From: an uncultured Ruminococcus sp.
GTDB lineage: Bacteria; Bacillota; Clostridia; Oscillospirales; Acutalibacteraceae
Assembly (NCBI GenBank): GCA_902773635.1
Contig: CACYFH010000003.1
Span: forward strand, 26,614-90,613
DNA length: 64,000 bases
Reading direction: 5' to 3'
Each line of letters opens with the position of its first letter. Positions within the stretch are counted from its first letter, which is position 1. The position numbers were made by a program, and so were the translations under genes. Shown here in pieces: positions 17,055 to 25,745 of this stretch. The notes under the pieces were generated by a model. It searched no databases. It was not told where the DNA came from and saw nothing but the letters and a program-made list of their open reading frames with translations.

Positions 17055-18119
17055 ATGAAAAAACAAAACGACAGAAAGCAGCAGAAGCGCATCACCTCCA
17101 TCGGCGGCTCTGCGCTGATCGAAGGCATCATGATGCGCGGCCCCAAGCGCACTACCGTCGCCTGCAGGGTCGATAAAGACACCATCCATACGGAGGACAT
17201 TGAGGTCAAGCCTCTGGTCAAATCCAAGTTCTGGAAGCTCCCCCTGATCCGCGGTATCGCGGGCATGATCGACAGCATGCGCCTGAGCTACAAGGCGCTG
17301 GGTCTCTCCGCCGACAAGGCGATGGAGGCGGGTCTTGTCGAGGAGGAGGAGCCGTCTAAATTCGGGAAATGGCTCGATAAGACCTTCGGCGACAAGCTCA
17401 TGAACGTCATCATGGTCATCGCCTCCGTCCTCGGTATCGCCCTAGCCTTAGGCTTGTTCGTGTTCCTGCCGAACGCCCTGTTCGACTGGACGCTCGGCGG
17501 TCTCTTCGTCCAGAAGGATCCTGCGTCCGGCGCGGCAGTCCTCGACGCCGCGGGCAAGGTGACCTACACCGTCGCCGGCCAGATCGCGAAGTCCGCCTTC
17601 GCCGGCGTTCTGAAGATCGTCCTCTTCATCTGCTACCTGCTTCTGGTCTCGCTGATGAAGGATATGCGCCGCGTGTTCCAGTATCACGGCGCGGAGCACA
17701 AAACCATTTTCTGCTATGAGAACGACGAGGAGCTGACCGTCGCGAACGTCCGCAAGCAGATCCGTTTCCATCCCCGCTGCGGCACCTCATTCTTAGTCGT
17801 CACCCTCCTCGTGAGTATCTTCGTCGGTATGTTCATCCCGGTCGCCCCCTTCGGTGTGAAGATCCTCAGCCCGATCTTCAAGCTCCTGCTCGTCCCCGTG
17901 ATGGTGGGCTTGGGCTATGAGTTCATCAAGCTCTGCGGCCGCCATGACAACAAGCTGACCCGCTTCCTCGCGACCCCCGGTCTCTGGGCACAGCGCATCA
18001 CCACCAAAGAACCCGATGACGAGATGATCGAGTGCGCGATCGCCGCGATGAAGGCGGTGATCCCCGATGACGGCTCCGACATCCTCACAGACTGTACTTG
18101 CGCTGCTGCGCAGAGCTGA
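17055..18119 (+). CDS. DUF1385 membrane protein (YqhQ family)
   Basis: A 354-residue membrane protein of unknown function, widespread in Firmicutes. The N-terminal motif GGSALIEGIMMRGP lies near residue 17, three or four membrane helices follow between about 125 and 290, and the conserved block QYHGAEHKTIFCYE with CGTSFL lies near 215-255. The ATG at 17055 is preferred (AGAAGG site upstream) over one at 16989 inside the repeat tail. Its end overlaps prmC by 53 bases. YqhQ beside prmC (and often prfA) is a conserved arrangement, though prfA is absent here. Confidence 0.9.
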   Translation: MKKQNDRKQQKRITSIGGSALIEGIMMRGPKRTTVACRVDKDTIHTEDIEVKPLVKSKFWKLPLIRGIAGMIDSMRLSYKALGLSADKAMEAGLVEEEEPSKFGKWLDKTFGDKLMNVIMVIASVLGIALALGLFVFLPNALFDWTLGGLFVQKDPASGAAVLDAAGKVTYTVAGQIAKSAFAGVLKIVLFICYLLLVSLMKDMRRVFQYHGAEHKTIFCYENDEELTVANVRKQIRFHPRCGTSFLVVTLLVSIFVGMFIPVAPFGVKILSPIFKLLLVPVMVGLGYEFIKLCGRHDNKLTRFLATPGLWAQRITTKEPDDEMIECAIAAMKAVIPDDGSDILTDCTCAAAQS

Positions 18120-18936
18120 GTCCATCCTCTCAGAAAACGATATTGATAACCCTTCCGCCGACGCGCGGGAGATAACGGCGGCGGCTCTCGGCTGTCCGCC
18201 GTCCGCACTGCGCCTTCATTATGAAGAAGAAGCCCCCGACAGCATCAGCTCAGAGGTGCACCGCATGCTGAGCCTGCGTATCAAGGGCGAACCCATCCAG
18301 TATATCATCGGCTCATGGAGCTTCATGGGCCGCGACTACAAGGTCGGCGCGGGCGTGCTCATTCCCCGCGACGACACAGAGGTCGTCGTGAATGAAGCCC
18401 TCCGCCTGATCCGCGATCTACAATCTCCCCGCGTGATCGACCTTTGCTCCGGCTCCGGCGTCATCGCCGTCACCATCAAGAAGGAGCGTCCCGACGCGAG
18501 GGTCTGCGCGGTCGAGAAAAGCCCGGAGGCCTGCGCCTACCTGCGCCTCAACACCGCCCGCAACAGCGCGGATATCACCGTCTGCGAGCGCGATATTTTT
18601 GACCTGTACCGCGAGCTTGACGACAACACCTTCGACCTGATCGTCTCCAACCCGCCCTATATCCGTTCCTCCGAGATTGCGACCCTGCAAAAGGAAGTTC
18701 AATTTGAACCGCGGATGGCGCTCGACGGGGGAGAGAGCGGCTTCGATTTCTATGAGAAGATCATCGACCTCTGGACGACCAAGCTCGCTCCCGGCGGCTT
18801 CATCGCCTTCGAGATCGGCGAAGACCAGTTCGACCGCATCGCCGCCCTCTTGAAAGCGCACAGCTATACCGAGATCAAAGGCTACCCCGACATCCAGGGC
18901 GTCACCCGCGCCGTCACCGCACATAGGAACATCTAG
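18067..18936 (+). CDS. prmC: Peptide chain release factor N5-glutamine methyltransferase
   Basis: Methylates the GGQ-motif glutamine of release factors RF1 and RF2 to support termination. The 289 residues have a helical N-terminal domain (1-85), SAM-binding VIDLCSGSGVIAV near residue 125 and the catalytic NPPY motif in LIVSNPPYIRSSE near residue 195. The ATG at 18067 lies inside the DUF1385 gene, a 53-base overlap suggesting coupled translation. Confidence 0.94.
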   Translation: MTAPTSSQTVLALLRRAESILSENDIDNPSADAREITAAALGCPPSALRLHYEEEAPDSISSEVHRMLSLRIKGEPIQYIIGSWSFMGRDYKVGAGVLIPRDDTEVVVNEALRLIRDLQSPRVIDLCSGSGVIAVTIKKERPDARVCAVEKSPEACAYLRLNTARNSADITVCERDIFDLYRELDDNTFDLIVSNPPYIRSSEIATLQKEVQFEPRMALDGGESGFDFYEKIIDLWTTKLAPGGFIAFEIGEDQFDRIAALLKAHSYTEIKGYPDIQGVTRAVTAHRNI

Positions 18937-18965
18937 TAGGGGGCGTCGCCCTCGACGCCCCGCAT
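18936..18965 (+). repeat. Repeat C (GTAGGGGG..GCCCTCGACGCCCC)
   Basis: A short inverted repeat immediately after prmC. The same GTAGGG(G)-GACG-type unit recurs at 26.5-26.8, 33.4, 36.5-36.9, 48.3-48.5 and 54.3 kb. Confidence 0.65.
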
Positions 18966-19041
18966 CTTTTCCGATATATGTCTCTCATTGTAAAACCGTG
19001 AAACGTATGTCGTCAAACCTCGCCTTTTTGTTCGAAAATCC

Positions 19042-19070
19042 TTGCATATTTCAAACATATATGCTATAAT
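19042..19070 (+). promoter_or_regulatory. Promoter of recA-recX
   Basis: TTGCAT (19042-19047) and TATAAT (19065-19070) with a 17-base spacer. No clean Gram-positive LexA box (GAAC-N4-GTTC) overlaps it. Confidence 0.7.
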
Positions 19071-19110
19071 ATATCCATAAAAAATCCAGAAACCAAAGGA
19101 GAAAATCACC

Positions 19111-20226
19111 ATGGCTCTTGATAAGAATAAGGCTTTGGAAACCGCATTGTCCCAGATCGAGAAGCAGTTCGGCAAGGGCGCCGTCATGCGCCTCGGCCAG
19201 AATTCCCATATGAACGTCGAGCACATCTCGACCGGCTCTCTGAGCCTCGATATCGCGCTCGGTATCGGCGGTTTGCCGCGCGGCAGAATCGTCGAGATCT
19301 ACGGACCGGAGAGCTCCGGTAAGACCACCCTCTCTCTGCATTGTATCGCCGAGGGCCAGAAGAACGGCGGCAACGTCGCCTTCATCGACGTAGAGCACGC
19401 GCTCGATCCCGTCTATGCCGCCGCGCTCGGCGTCGACGTCGATTCCCTGCTCGTCTCCCAGCCCGACACCGGCGAGGACGCGCTCGAGATCGCCGAGGCC
19501 CTGATCCGTTCCGGCGCCATCGACGTCATCGTCATCGACTCCGTCGCCGCGCTGGTTCCCAAGGCTGAGATCGAGGGCGATATGGGCGACAGCCACGTCG
19601 GTCTGCAGGCGCGCCTGATGTCTCAGGCTCTCCGCAAGCTCGCCGGCGCGATCAACAAGTCCAACTGCGTCGCCATCTTCATCAACCAGCTCCGTGAGAA
19701 GGTCGGCGTGATGTACGGCAACCCCGAGGTCACCACCGGCGGCCGCGCGCTGAAATTCTATTCCTCCGTCCGTATTGACATCCGCCGCATCGAGACCTTG
19801 AAGGTCAACGGCGAGATGGTCGGCTCCCGCACAAGAGCGAAGGTCGTCAAGAACAAGATCGCCCCGCCCTTCCGCGAGGCGGAATTCGATATCATGTACG
19901 GCGAGGGCATCAGCCGCATCGGCGAGCTGATCGACCTTGCCGTGAAGGCTGACGTCGTCCAGAAGAGCGGCGCGTGGTTCTACTACGGTGAGACCCGTCT
20001 CGGACAGGGTCGCGACAACGTCAAGGAGCTCCTCAAGAGCAACGACGACCTCCGCAAGGAGATCGAAGCGAAGCTCTGGGAGAACGTCGATAAGCTCACT
20101 TCCTCCCGCACCGCGAAGAAGGCTGTGAAGGCGACCGCCGCCGCAGCCCCCGCTCCCGCGCCCGAGGAAGCTCCCGCTCCCGCTAAGAAGAAAAGCGCCA
20201 AGATCGACATCCTTGTTGAAGACTGA
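19111..20226 (+). CDS. recA: Recombinase A
   Basis: Forms ATP-dependent filaments on single-stranded DNA for strand exchange and SOS induction. The 371 residues contain Walker [10 protein letters not shown] (65-73), the VFIDVEHAL-type segment, Walker [11 protein letters not shown], loop L1 near [10 protein letters not shown] and loop L2 following [16 protein letters not shown]. The C-terminal tail from about residue 335 is an Ala/Pro/Lys linker ending in acidic residues. No intein is present. The stop codon overlaps the recX ATG by one base. Confidence 0.98.
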   Translation: MALDKNKALETALSQIEKQFGKGAVMRLGQNSHMNVEHISTGSLSLDIALGIGGLPRGRIVEIYGPESSGKTTLSLHCIAEGQKNGGNVAFIDVEHALDPVYAAALGVDVDSLLVSQPDTGEDALEIAEALIRSGAIDVIVIDSVAALVPKAEIEGDMGDSHVGLQARLMSQALRKLAGAINKSNCVAIFINQLREKVGVMYGNPEVTTGGRALKFYSSVRIDIRRIETLKVNGEMVGSRTRAKVVKNKIAPPFREAEFDIMYGEGISRIGELIDLAVKADVVQKSGAWFYYGETRLGQGRDNVKELLKSNDDLRKEIEAKLWENVDKLTSSRTAKKAVKATAAAAPAPAPEEAPAPAKKKSAKIDILVED

Positions 20227-20840
20227 TGCGCATAACCGCTGTTGAGCCCCGCCGAAAGGGGCTCTCTGCGCTCTATATCGACGGAGAATTGGCGGTGAAG
20301 CTCGACACCGAGGTGATCCTGTCCCACCGCTTCGACGTGGGGCGTGAGATCACGGACGATCAACTCCGCGCCTGCATCCTCGACTCCGATATGAAGCGCT
20401 GTAAGGACAAGGCGCTGTGGCTGATCTCCTTTCGCGACCACAGCCGCCGCGAGCTGTACGACAAGCTCCGCAGGGACTACAGCGAGGAGAGCTGTGAGCG
20501 CGCCCTCGACCGCTTGGAGGAGCTCGGTCTCGTGGACGACGGGCGCTACGCCCGCCGCTATGCCGCCGACCTGATCAGCGTCAAGCGCCTTCCCGCGCGC
20601 GGCGTCCGCCAAAAGCTCTTTGAGAAGGGCGTCGACCGCGACCTGATCGACGAGGTGCTCTCCGAGATCGAGGTCGACGAGGAGGAACAGATCCGCTCCA
20701 TCGTAGAGAAAAAGTACGCAAATGCCCTGAACGATGAAAAAGGGCGCCGCCGCGCCGTGAACGCGCTGATGCGCATGGGCTTCTCCTATGCCGACATAAA
20801 AAGCGCCCTCAGAGAATATATAGAACTAGAGGACAACTAA
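20226..20840 (+). CDS. recX: Regulatory protein RecX
   Basis: Binds RecA filaments and limits their activity. The 204-residue helical protein has the family motifs RSHRELYDKL-like (here HSRRELYDKLRRDY near residue 75), LEELGLVDDGRYARRYA near 97 and ALMRMGFSYADIKSAL near the end. It starts by a one-base overlap with recA, so expression is coupled to recA. Confidence 0.93.
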   Translation: MRITAVEPRRKGLSALYIDGELAVKLDTEVILSHRFDVGREITDDQLRACILDSDMKRCKDKALWLISFRDHSRRELYDKLRRDYSEESCERALDRLEELGLVDDGRYARRYAADLISVKRLPARGVRQKLFEKGVDRDLIDEVLSEIEVDEEEQIRSIVEKKYANALNDEKGRRRAVNALMRMGFSYADIKSALREYIELEDN

Positions 20841-20923
20841 GAAATAAGAAGTAAGAAATAAGAAATAACACAGTCTCGGTTTATAATCATCCGTTCTTCA
20901 TTCTTATTTCTTCATTCTTATTT
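20839..20923 (+). repeat. Two heptanucleotide arrays of inverted sense
   Basis: AGAAATA/AGAAGTA units run at 20839-20870, and TTCTTCA/TTCTTAT units at 20893-20923. The second is roughly the complement of the first, so the pair could fold into an imperfect hairpin between recX and rimO. Confidence 0.7.
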
Positions 20924-20944
20924 ACTAAAGAGGGAATGATAACA

Positions 20945-22273
20945 ATGCCGAATACCGTTGGAATCGTCTCTCTCGGCTGCGCGAAGAACCGCGTAGACGC
21001 CGAGATGATGATGTATCAGTTAAATCAAGCAGGCTTCAAGCTCATTCAGGACGCCGCGATGGCGGACGCCGCCATCATCAATACCTGCGGCTTCATCGAG
21101 TCCGCCAAGCAGGAGAGCATCGACGAGATCTTAGAGCTTGCCCAATTGAAAAAGGAAGGCAAGATCAAGGCGATCATCGTGACCGGTTGTCTCGCCGAAC
21201 GTTACAACAGCCAGGTCATGCAGGAGCTTTCCGAGGTCGACGCCGTCATCGGCATCGGCAAGAACGCCGATATCGCCGAGGTCGTCCGCCGTGCCCTCGA
21301 CGGCGAGAAGGTCGAGTCCTTCCCCGATAAGATGAACCTGCCGATGGAGGGCGGCCGCGTCCAGAGCACCGAGCAGCATTGGGCGTATCTCAAGATCGCC
21401 GACGGCTGTGACAACTGCTGTACCTACTGCGCCATCCCCCTGATCCGCGGCTCCTTCCGCTCCCGCAAGATGGAAGCGATCGTCGCCGAAGCCGAAAGAC
21501 TTGTACATAACGGCGTGCGCGAGCTGAACGTCATCGCGCAGGACACCACGCGCTACGGCGAGGATAACTATGGAAAGCTCATGCTCCCCGAGCTCCTGCG
21601 CCGTCTGTGCAGGATCGAGGACCTCAAATGGATTCGCGTCCTCTATTGCTATCCCGACCGCCTGACCGACGAGCTTCTCGACACCATCCGCGAGGAGGAG
21701 AAGATCGTCAAATATATCGACCTGCCGCTCCAGCATTGTGAGGGCAGAGTGCTCAAGGCCATGAACCGCCGCGGCGATAAGGAGAGCCTGCTTGCTCTTG
21801 TTCGCCACATCCGCGAGAAGATCCCCGGCGTCGTGCTGAGAACCACCCTGATCGCGGGCTTCCCCGGCGAGACGGAGGAGGATTTCGCGTCCCTGAGCGA
21901 TTTCGTCGCCCAAACGCGCTTTGAGCGTCTCGGCTGCTTCGCCTATTCTCAGGAGGAGGATACCCCTGCCGCCTTACTCCCCGACCAGATCGACGAGGAT
22001 GTAAAGAACCGCCGCGCCGAGCTGATCTCGGAGCAGGAAGCGCTGATCATGGATACTTGGTGCGCGTCTCAGATCGGCAAGGAGATCGACGTGCTGGTCG
22101 ACGGCTTCGACCGTTATGCCGAGTGCTTCTTCGGACGCTCCGTCTACGACGCGCCCGAGGTCGATCCCAACGTGTTCTTCACCGTCTCCGACCGCAAGCC
22201 GCACCCCGGCGAGCTGGTGCGCGTCCGCGTCACCGACCACCTCGACTGCGACCTCACCGGCGAAATGCTCTAA
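20945..22273 (+). CDS. rimO: Ribosomal protein S12 methylthiotransferase
   Basis: Radical-SAM enzyme adding a methylthio group to the conserved aspartate of ribosomal protein S12. The 442 residues have an N-terminal MTTase domain with cluster cysteines in VSLGCAKNRVD, NTCGFIE and VTGCLAERY, the radical-SAM motif CDNCCTYCAIP near residue 155 and a C-terminal TRAM domain. The ATG at 20945 is chosen because AGAGGG lies 10 bases upstream; the in-frame ATG at 20936 overlaps that site. RimO is favoured over MiaB by the short N-terminus and the RFERLGCFAYSQEEDTPA segment. Confidence 0.95.
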   Translation: MPNTVGIVSLGCAKNRVDAEMMMYQLNQAGFKLIQDAAMADAAIINTCGFIESAKQESIDEILELAQLKKEGKIKAIIVTGCLAERYNSQVMQELSEVDAVIGIGKNADIAEVVRRALDGEKVESFPDKMNLPMEGGRVQSTEQHWAYLKIADGCDNCCTYCAIPLIRGSFRSRKMEAIVAEAERLVHNGVRELNVIAQDTTRYGEDNYGKLMLPELLRRLCRIEDLKWIRVLYCYPDRLTDELLDTIREEEKIVKYIDLPLQHCEGRVLKAMNRRGDKESLLALVRHIREKIPGVVLRTTLIAGFPGETEEDFASLSDFVAQTRFERLGCFAYSQEEDTPAALLPDQIDEDVKNRRAELISEQEALIMDTWCASQIGKEIDVLVDGFDRYAECFFGRSVYDAPEVDPNVFFTVSDRKPHPGELVRVRVTDHLDCDLTGEML

Positions 22274-22288
22274 GCCATAGAAATAACT

Positions 22289-22332
22289 GTCATTGCGAGG
22301 AGCGGGTTTTCCCGCGACGCGGCAATCCCACA
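22289..22332 (+). repeat. Palindromic repeat B (CATTGCGAGG..GGCAATCCCAC)
   Basis: CATTGCG and the distal CGGCAATCC arms flank an inner GCGGG/CCCGC hairpin. Other copies are at 25629 and, inverted, at 53713. Confidence 0.8.
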
Positions 22333-22390
22333 AAGGGTTCATGCCTGTTTTCGGTGCGCTCATTCTTCCAACAACAGAAAGGTCTTACCT

Positions 22391-23032
22391 ATGAAAAAAA
22401 TCAACCTGCCCAATAAACTGACGCTCCTGCGGATCATCCTCGTTCCGTTCGTGATCGCCGCGATCCTGATCCGGTTCCCCTTCCATTATCTGGTCGCGGG
22501 GATATTGTTCGGTATCGCCTCCATCACCGACGCCCTCGACGGCAGGATCGCCCGCCGCGACAACCTGATCACCGATTTCGGCAAGTTCGCCGACCCCCTC
22601 GCGGATAAGATCCTCGTGATCTCCGTGCTCGTCTGCTTCGTCAAGTTCGGTCTCTGCGGCGCCGTTCCGCTGATCATTATCATCTTCCGCGAGTTCGCCG
22701 TCACCTCCGTGCGCCTGGTCGCCTCCGCAAAGGGCAAGGTCATCGCCGCCAATATGTGGGGCAAGGTCAAGACCGTCTCCCAGATCGCCGCGATCGTGAC
22801 AATCTTCGTATTACAGACCGCTTTGGATATTATATCTCTCGCTATGGTGGGCCGGATCCTTCCGAACGGCGACCTCGATCTTTACAACTGGACGGCGTAC
22901 CATACCCTCGGCACGATCTCCGATGTGTTCAATATCATCGGTCAGGTGCTCCTCTGGATCGTCGCGATCATCACCGTGATCTCCGGCGTCAAGTACCTCG
23001 TCGACAACAAAGAAGTCATTTCCGATATGTAA
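22391..23032 (+). CDS. pgsA: CDP-diacylglycerol--glycerol-3-phosphate 3-phosphatidyltransferase
   Basis: Integral membrane enzyme making phosphatidylglycerophosphate, precursor of phosphatidylglycerol and cardiolipin. The 213-residue protein begins INLPNKLTLLRI and carries the CDP-alcohol phosphotransferase signature, DG-x2-AR-x8-G-x3-D-x3-D, as DALDGRIARRDNLITDFGKF followed by ADPLADK near residues 47-72. Four to six hydrophobic helices are visible. The C-terminal tail is somewhat extended. It follows rimO after a repeat B copy. Confidence 0.93.
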   Translation: MKKINLPNKLTLLRIILVPFVIAAILIRFPFHYLVAGILFGIASITDALDGRIARRDNLITDFGKFADPLADKILVISVLVCFVKFGLCGAVPLIIIIFREFAVTSVRLVASAKGKVIAANMWGKVKTVSQIAAIVTIFVLQTALDIISLAMVGRILPNGDLDLYNWTAYHTLGTISDVFNIIGQVLLWIVAIITVISGVKYLVDNKEVISDM

Positions 23033-23036
23033 GCCA

Positions 23037-23115
23037 AGGCTCCCTTTGGTAAAGGGAGCTCCCGCGACTAAGCGGGTGAGGGATTGTAAAATTGCTCGAC
23101 CGAAGGGAGATACCA
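23037..23115 (+). repeat. Palindromic repeat A
   Basis: GGCTCCCTTT/AAAGGGAGC hairpin, CCCGC/GCGGG hairpin, GTGAGGGATTG and a CGACCGAAGGGAGATACC tail directly after pgsA. Confidence 0.85.
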
Positions 23116-23135
23116 AAATCTCTCAAAAGAAAGAG

Positions 23136-23164
23136 TTGCAAAATCACGCGCAATCGTATATAAT
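23136..23164 (+). promoter_or_regulatory. Promoter of the T-box-controlled cysE-cysS operon
   Basis: TTGCAA (23136-23141) and TATAAT (23159-23164) with a 17-base spacer, immediately before the T-box leader. Confidence 0.75.
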
Positions 23165-23170
23165 AGGATA

Positions 23171-23422
23171 GATATGAAAAGGCAAGGATTAGGAGAGTAG
23201 TCCCGCGGAAGCTGACAGAGAGGACGGCAAATGCTGAAAGCCGTCTGAGCGAAAGCCGGATGAAATGCACCTATGAGCCCGCGGCGGGAAAGGATATCAC
23301 AGTCCCGCGTATCGCCGCGCGTCAGCCCGCGTTAAGGGCACAAAGAGCGTTATATATCGGTATAACGCTGAATTTGGGTGGAACCACGGCGCTGTCGTCC
23401 CTTCGGACGGCGGCGTATTTTA
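23171..23422 (+). promoter_or_regulatory. T-box leader specific for tRNA-Cys, with terminator
   Basis: Stem I shows GGAGAGTA near 23191, the AGAGAG and distal-loop ATGCTGAAAG elements, and a specifier-loop TGAAATGCACC with codon UGC (23266-23268), which is cysteine. The diagnostic T-box sequence GGGTGGAACCACGG is at 23376-23389. A terminator stem CGCTGTCGTCC/GGACGGCGGCG followed by TATTTTATT ends near 23422. Uncharged tRNA-Cys should favour the antiterminator and turn on cysE-cysS. The specifier fits the downstream genes, which supports the reading. Confidence 0.92.
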
Positions 23423-23492
23423 TTGGGTGCGGGCACAGCCCGCCCAAAACTCCTCATTCCTCATTCCTAATTCCTAATTAAAGGATGATTCT

Positions 23493-24158
23493 ATGTTCGA
23501 CACACTGAGAGCCGACCTTGGCGCTGTGATGCAGCGCGACCCGGCGGCACGCAACAAAATGGAGGTTTTCTTCCTCTATTCCGGCTACAAGGCGGTACGC
23601 AAATATCGCCGCGCGCATTGGTTTCATCAGCATCATATGAAGTTCATCGCCCGCTGGCTGAGCCAGAGAGCGCGCCATAAAACGGGCGTGGAGATCCACC
23701 CCGGCGCGACCATCGGCAAGGGGCTCGTCATCGACCACGGCATGGGCGTCGTCATCGGCGAGACCACCGTCATCGGCGAGAATTGCCTGATCTACCAGAA
23801 CGTCACCCTCGGCGGTACGGGCAAGGATCACGGCAAGCGCCATCCCACCCTCGGCGACAACGTCATGGTCGGCTCCGGCGCGAAGGTTCTCGGACCCTTC
23901 AAGGTCGGCGACAATTCCCGCATCGCGGCGGGCGCGGTCGTCCTCACCGAGATCCCGCCCAACTCCACCGCCGTCGGCGTACCTGCGCGCGTCGTCCGCA
24001 TCAACGGAATGCGCCTCGATCCCCTCGACCAGATCCACTACAGCGACCCCGTCGCCCAGGAGCTGTGCCGTATGCACAGCGAGATCCAGCTCCTGCATAA
24101 CGAGGTACAGCATATGAAAAAACAGATCTCCAAAGGAAAGGAAGTTGAAAGCAAATGA
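23493..24158 (+). CDS. cysE: Serine O-acetyltransferase
   Basis: Acetylates L-serine from acetyl-CoA, the first step of cysteine synthesis. The 221 residues have a helical N-terminal part (1-65) and a left-handed beta-helix of hexapeptide repeats, with GVEIHPGATIGKGLVIDHG near 68 and the VIGETTVIGENCLIYQNVT and GGTGKDHGKRHP segments typical of SAT. It is the first gene after the cysteine T-box and overlaps cysS by four bases, so cysteine supply and tRNA charging are regulated together. Confidence 0.96.
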   Translation: MFDTLRADLGAVMQRDPAARNKMEVFFLYSGYKAVRKYRRAHWFHQHHMKFIARWLSQRARHKTGVEIHPGATIGKGLVIDHGMGVVIGETTVIGENCLIYQNVTLGGTGKDHGKRHPTLGDNVMVGSGAKVLGPFKVGDNSRIAAGAVVLTEIPPNSTAVGVPARVVRINGMRLDPLDQIHYSDPVAQELCRMHSEIQLLHNEVQHMKKQISKGKEVESK

Positions 24159-25615
24159 TCTTATATAACACCCTCGGCGGCAAACGCATGGAATTCGTCC
24201 CGCACGAAGCGGGCAAGGTGAAGATGTATACCTGCGGCCCGACCGTCTACCATTACGCCCATATCGGTAATCTCCGCACCTACATCATGGAGGACGTCCT
24301 CGAGAAGTACCTCCGCTATGCAGGTTACGACGTCCTCCGCATCATGAACATCACCGACGTCGGCCACCTCAGCTCCGACGCCGACACCGGCGAGGACAAG
24401 ATGCTCGCCGGCGCGAAGCGCGAGCACAAGTCCGTCATGGATATCGCCAAATTCTACACCGACGCCTTCTTCTCCGACGCCGAGAAGCTGAATATCAAGA
24501 AGCCCGACGTCGTCGAGCCCGCCACCAACTGCATTCCCGAGTTCATTCACATGGTGGAGACCCTGCTCGAGAAGGGCTACGCCTACCTTGCGGGCGGCAA
24601 CGTCTATTTCGATTCCTCCAAGCTCGAGAACTACTACGTTTTCGGCAACATGAACGAGGAGGAACTGCAGGTCGGTGTGCGCGAGGACGTTACCGAGGAC
24701 AGCAACAAGCGCAACAAAAACGATTTCGTCCTCTGGTTTACCCAGAGCAAATTTGAGGATCAGGCTCTGAAGTGGGAGTCTCCGTGGGGTCTGGGCTATC
24801 CCGGCTGGCACATCGAGTGCTCCGCCATCTCCATCAAGCACGCCGGCGAGTATCTCGACATCCATTGCGGCGGCATCGACAACGCCTTCCCGCATCATAC
24901 CAATGAGATCGCCCAGAGTGAAGCCTACCTCGGCCATCAGTGGTGCCCCTATTGGTTCCATGTGCTCCACCTGCTCGACAAGCGCGGCAAAATGAGCAAG
25001 TCTAAGGGCGGCTTCCTCACCGTCTCCCTGCTTGAAGAAAAGGGCTACGACCCGCTCGCCTACCGCTTCTTCTGCCTGCAGTCCCACTACCGCAAGCCGC
25101 TGGTATTCTCCTTTGAGAACCTCGACAACACCGTCCAGGCGTACAATAAGCTCGTCGCGAAGATCGTCAAGCTCAGCGCCGACGGCGAGCCCGATCTCGA
25201 AGCCGCCAAGCCCTATCAGGAGAAGTTCAAGGCGGCTCTCGACAACGATCTGAACACCTCCCTCGCCGTGACAGCCCTCTACGACGTGCTCAAGGGCGAT
25301 ATCTCCGACGCGACCAAGCGCTATCTGATCGCCGATTTCGACCGCGTCCTCTCTCTCGGCTTGCTGGAAGCCGCCGACAGAGAGCTCCAAAAGGCAGCCG
25401 CTGCAGAAGCGCAGAAGACAGCCCGTCAGGAAGCCTATCTCGCTGAGAAAGGTCTCTCCAAGGCGTGGGTCGAGGACATGATCGCACAGCGCGCCGCCGC
25501 GAAAGCGGAGAAGAATTGGGCAGAAGCCGACCGCATCCGCGACGAGCTGCTCGAAAAATGCATCGTCATCAAGGACAGCAAAGCCGGCGCCACTTGGGAA
25601 CTGAAAGAAAACTGA
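24155..25615 (+). CDS. cysS: Cysteinyl-tRNA synthetase
   Basis: Class I synthetase charging tRNA-Cys. The 486 residues have the N-terminal catalytic motif YTCGPTVYHYAHIGNLRTY with zinc-ligand cysteine and the HIGH-type HIGN, the WHIECSA zinc-site cysteine near residue 223 and the KMSKS loop GKMSKSKGG near residue 276. The DALR and anticodon-binding region occupies the last 130 residues. The ATGA overlap with cysE indicates translational coupling. Confidence 0.97.
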   Translation: MILYNTLGGKRMEFVPHEAGKVKMYTCGPTVYHYAHIGNLRTYIMEDVLEKYLRYAGYDVLRIMNITDVGHLSSDADTGEDKMLAGAKREHKSVMDIAKFYTDAFFSDAEKLNIKKPDVVEPATNCIPEFIHMVETLLEKGYAYLAGGNVYFDSSKLENYYVFGNMNEEELQVGVREDVTEDSNKRNKNDFVLWFTQSKFEDQALKWESPWGLGYPGWHIECSAISIKHAGEYLDIHCGGIDNAFPHHTNEIAQSEAYLGHQWCPYWFHVLHLLDKRGKMSKSKGGFLTVSLLEEKGYDPLAYRFFCLQSHYRKPLVFSFENLDNTVQAYNKLVAKIVKLSADGEPDLEAAKPYQEKFKAALDNDLNTSLAVTALYDVLKGDISDATKRYLIADFDRVLSLGLLEAADRELQKAAAAEAQKTARQEAYLAEKGLSKAWVEDMIAQRAAAKAEKNWAEADRIRDELLEKCIVIKDSKAGATWELKEN

Positions 25616-25628
25616 TACAAAATCTCGC

Positions 25629-25667
25629 GTCATTGCGAGCCCCTTTAGGGGCGTGGCAATCCCACTA
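25629..25667 (+). repeat. Palindromic repeat B
   Basis: CATTGCGAGCCCC...GGGGCGTGGCAATCCCAC after cysS. Confidence 0.75.
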
Positions 25668-25676
25668 TCTCGTTAA

Positions 25677-25710
25677 AAATGCAGAGCCGGTTTGTCAGCT
25701 CTGCATTTTT
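25677..25710 (+). terminator. Terminator of cysE-cysS
   Basis: ATGCAGAGC pairs with GCTCTGCAT, followed by a run of T, 60 bases after the cysS stop. Confidence 0.85.
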
Positions 25711-25745
25711 GCGTAATCGCCGGCATATATTATACCGGTGATATT

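Noticed and set aside
19021-19110. Possible LexA (SOS) box at the recA promoter
   Set aside because: TTCAAACATATATGCTA only half-matches GAAC-N4-GTTC, and TTGTTCGAAAA upstream has no partner at the right spacing. The promoter is called without an operator.
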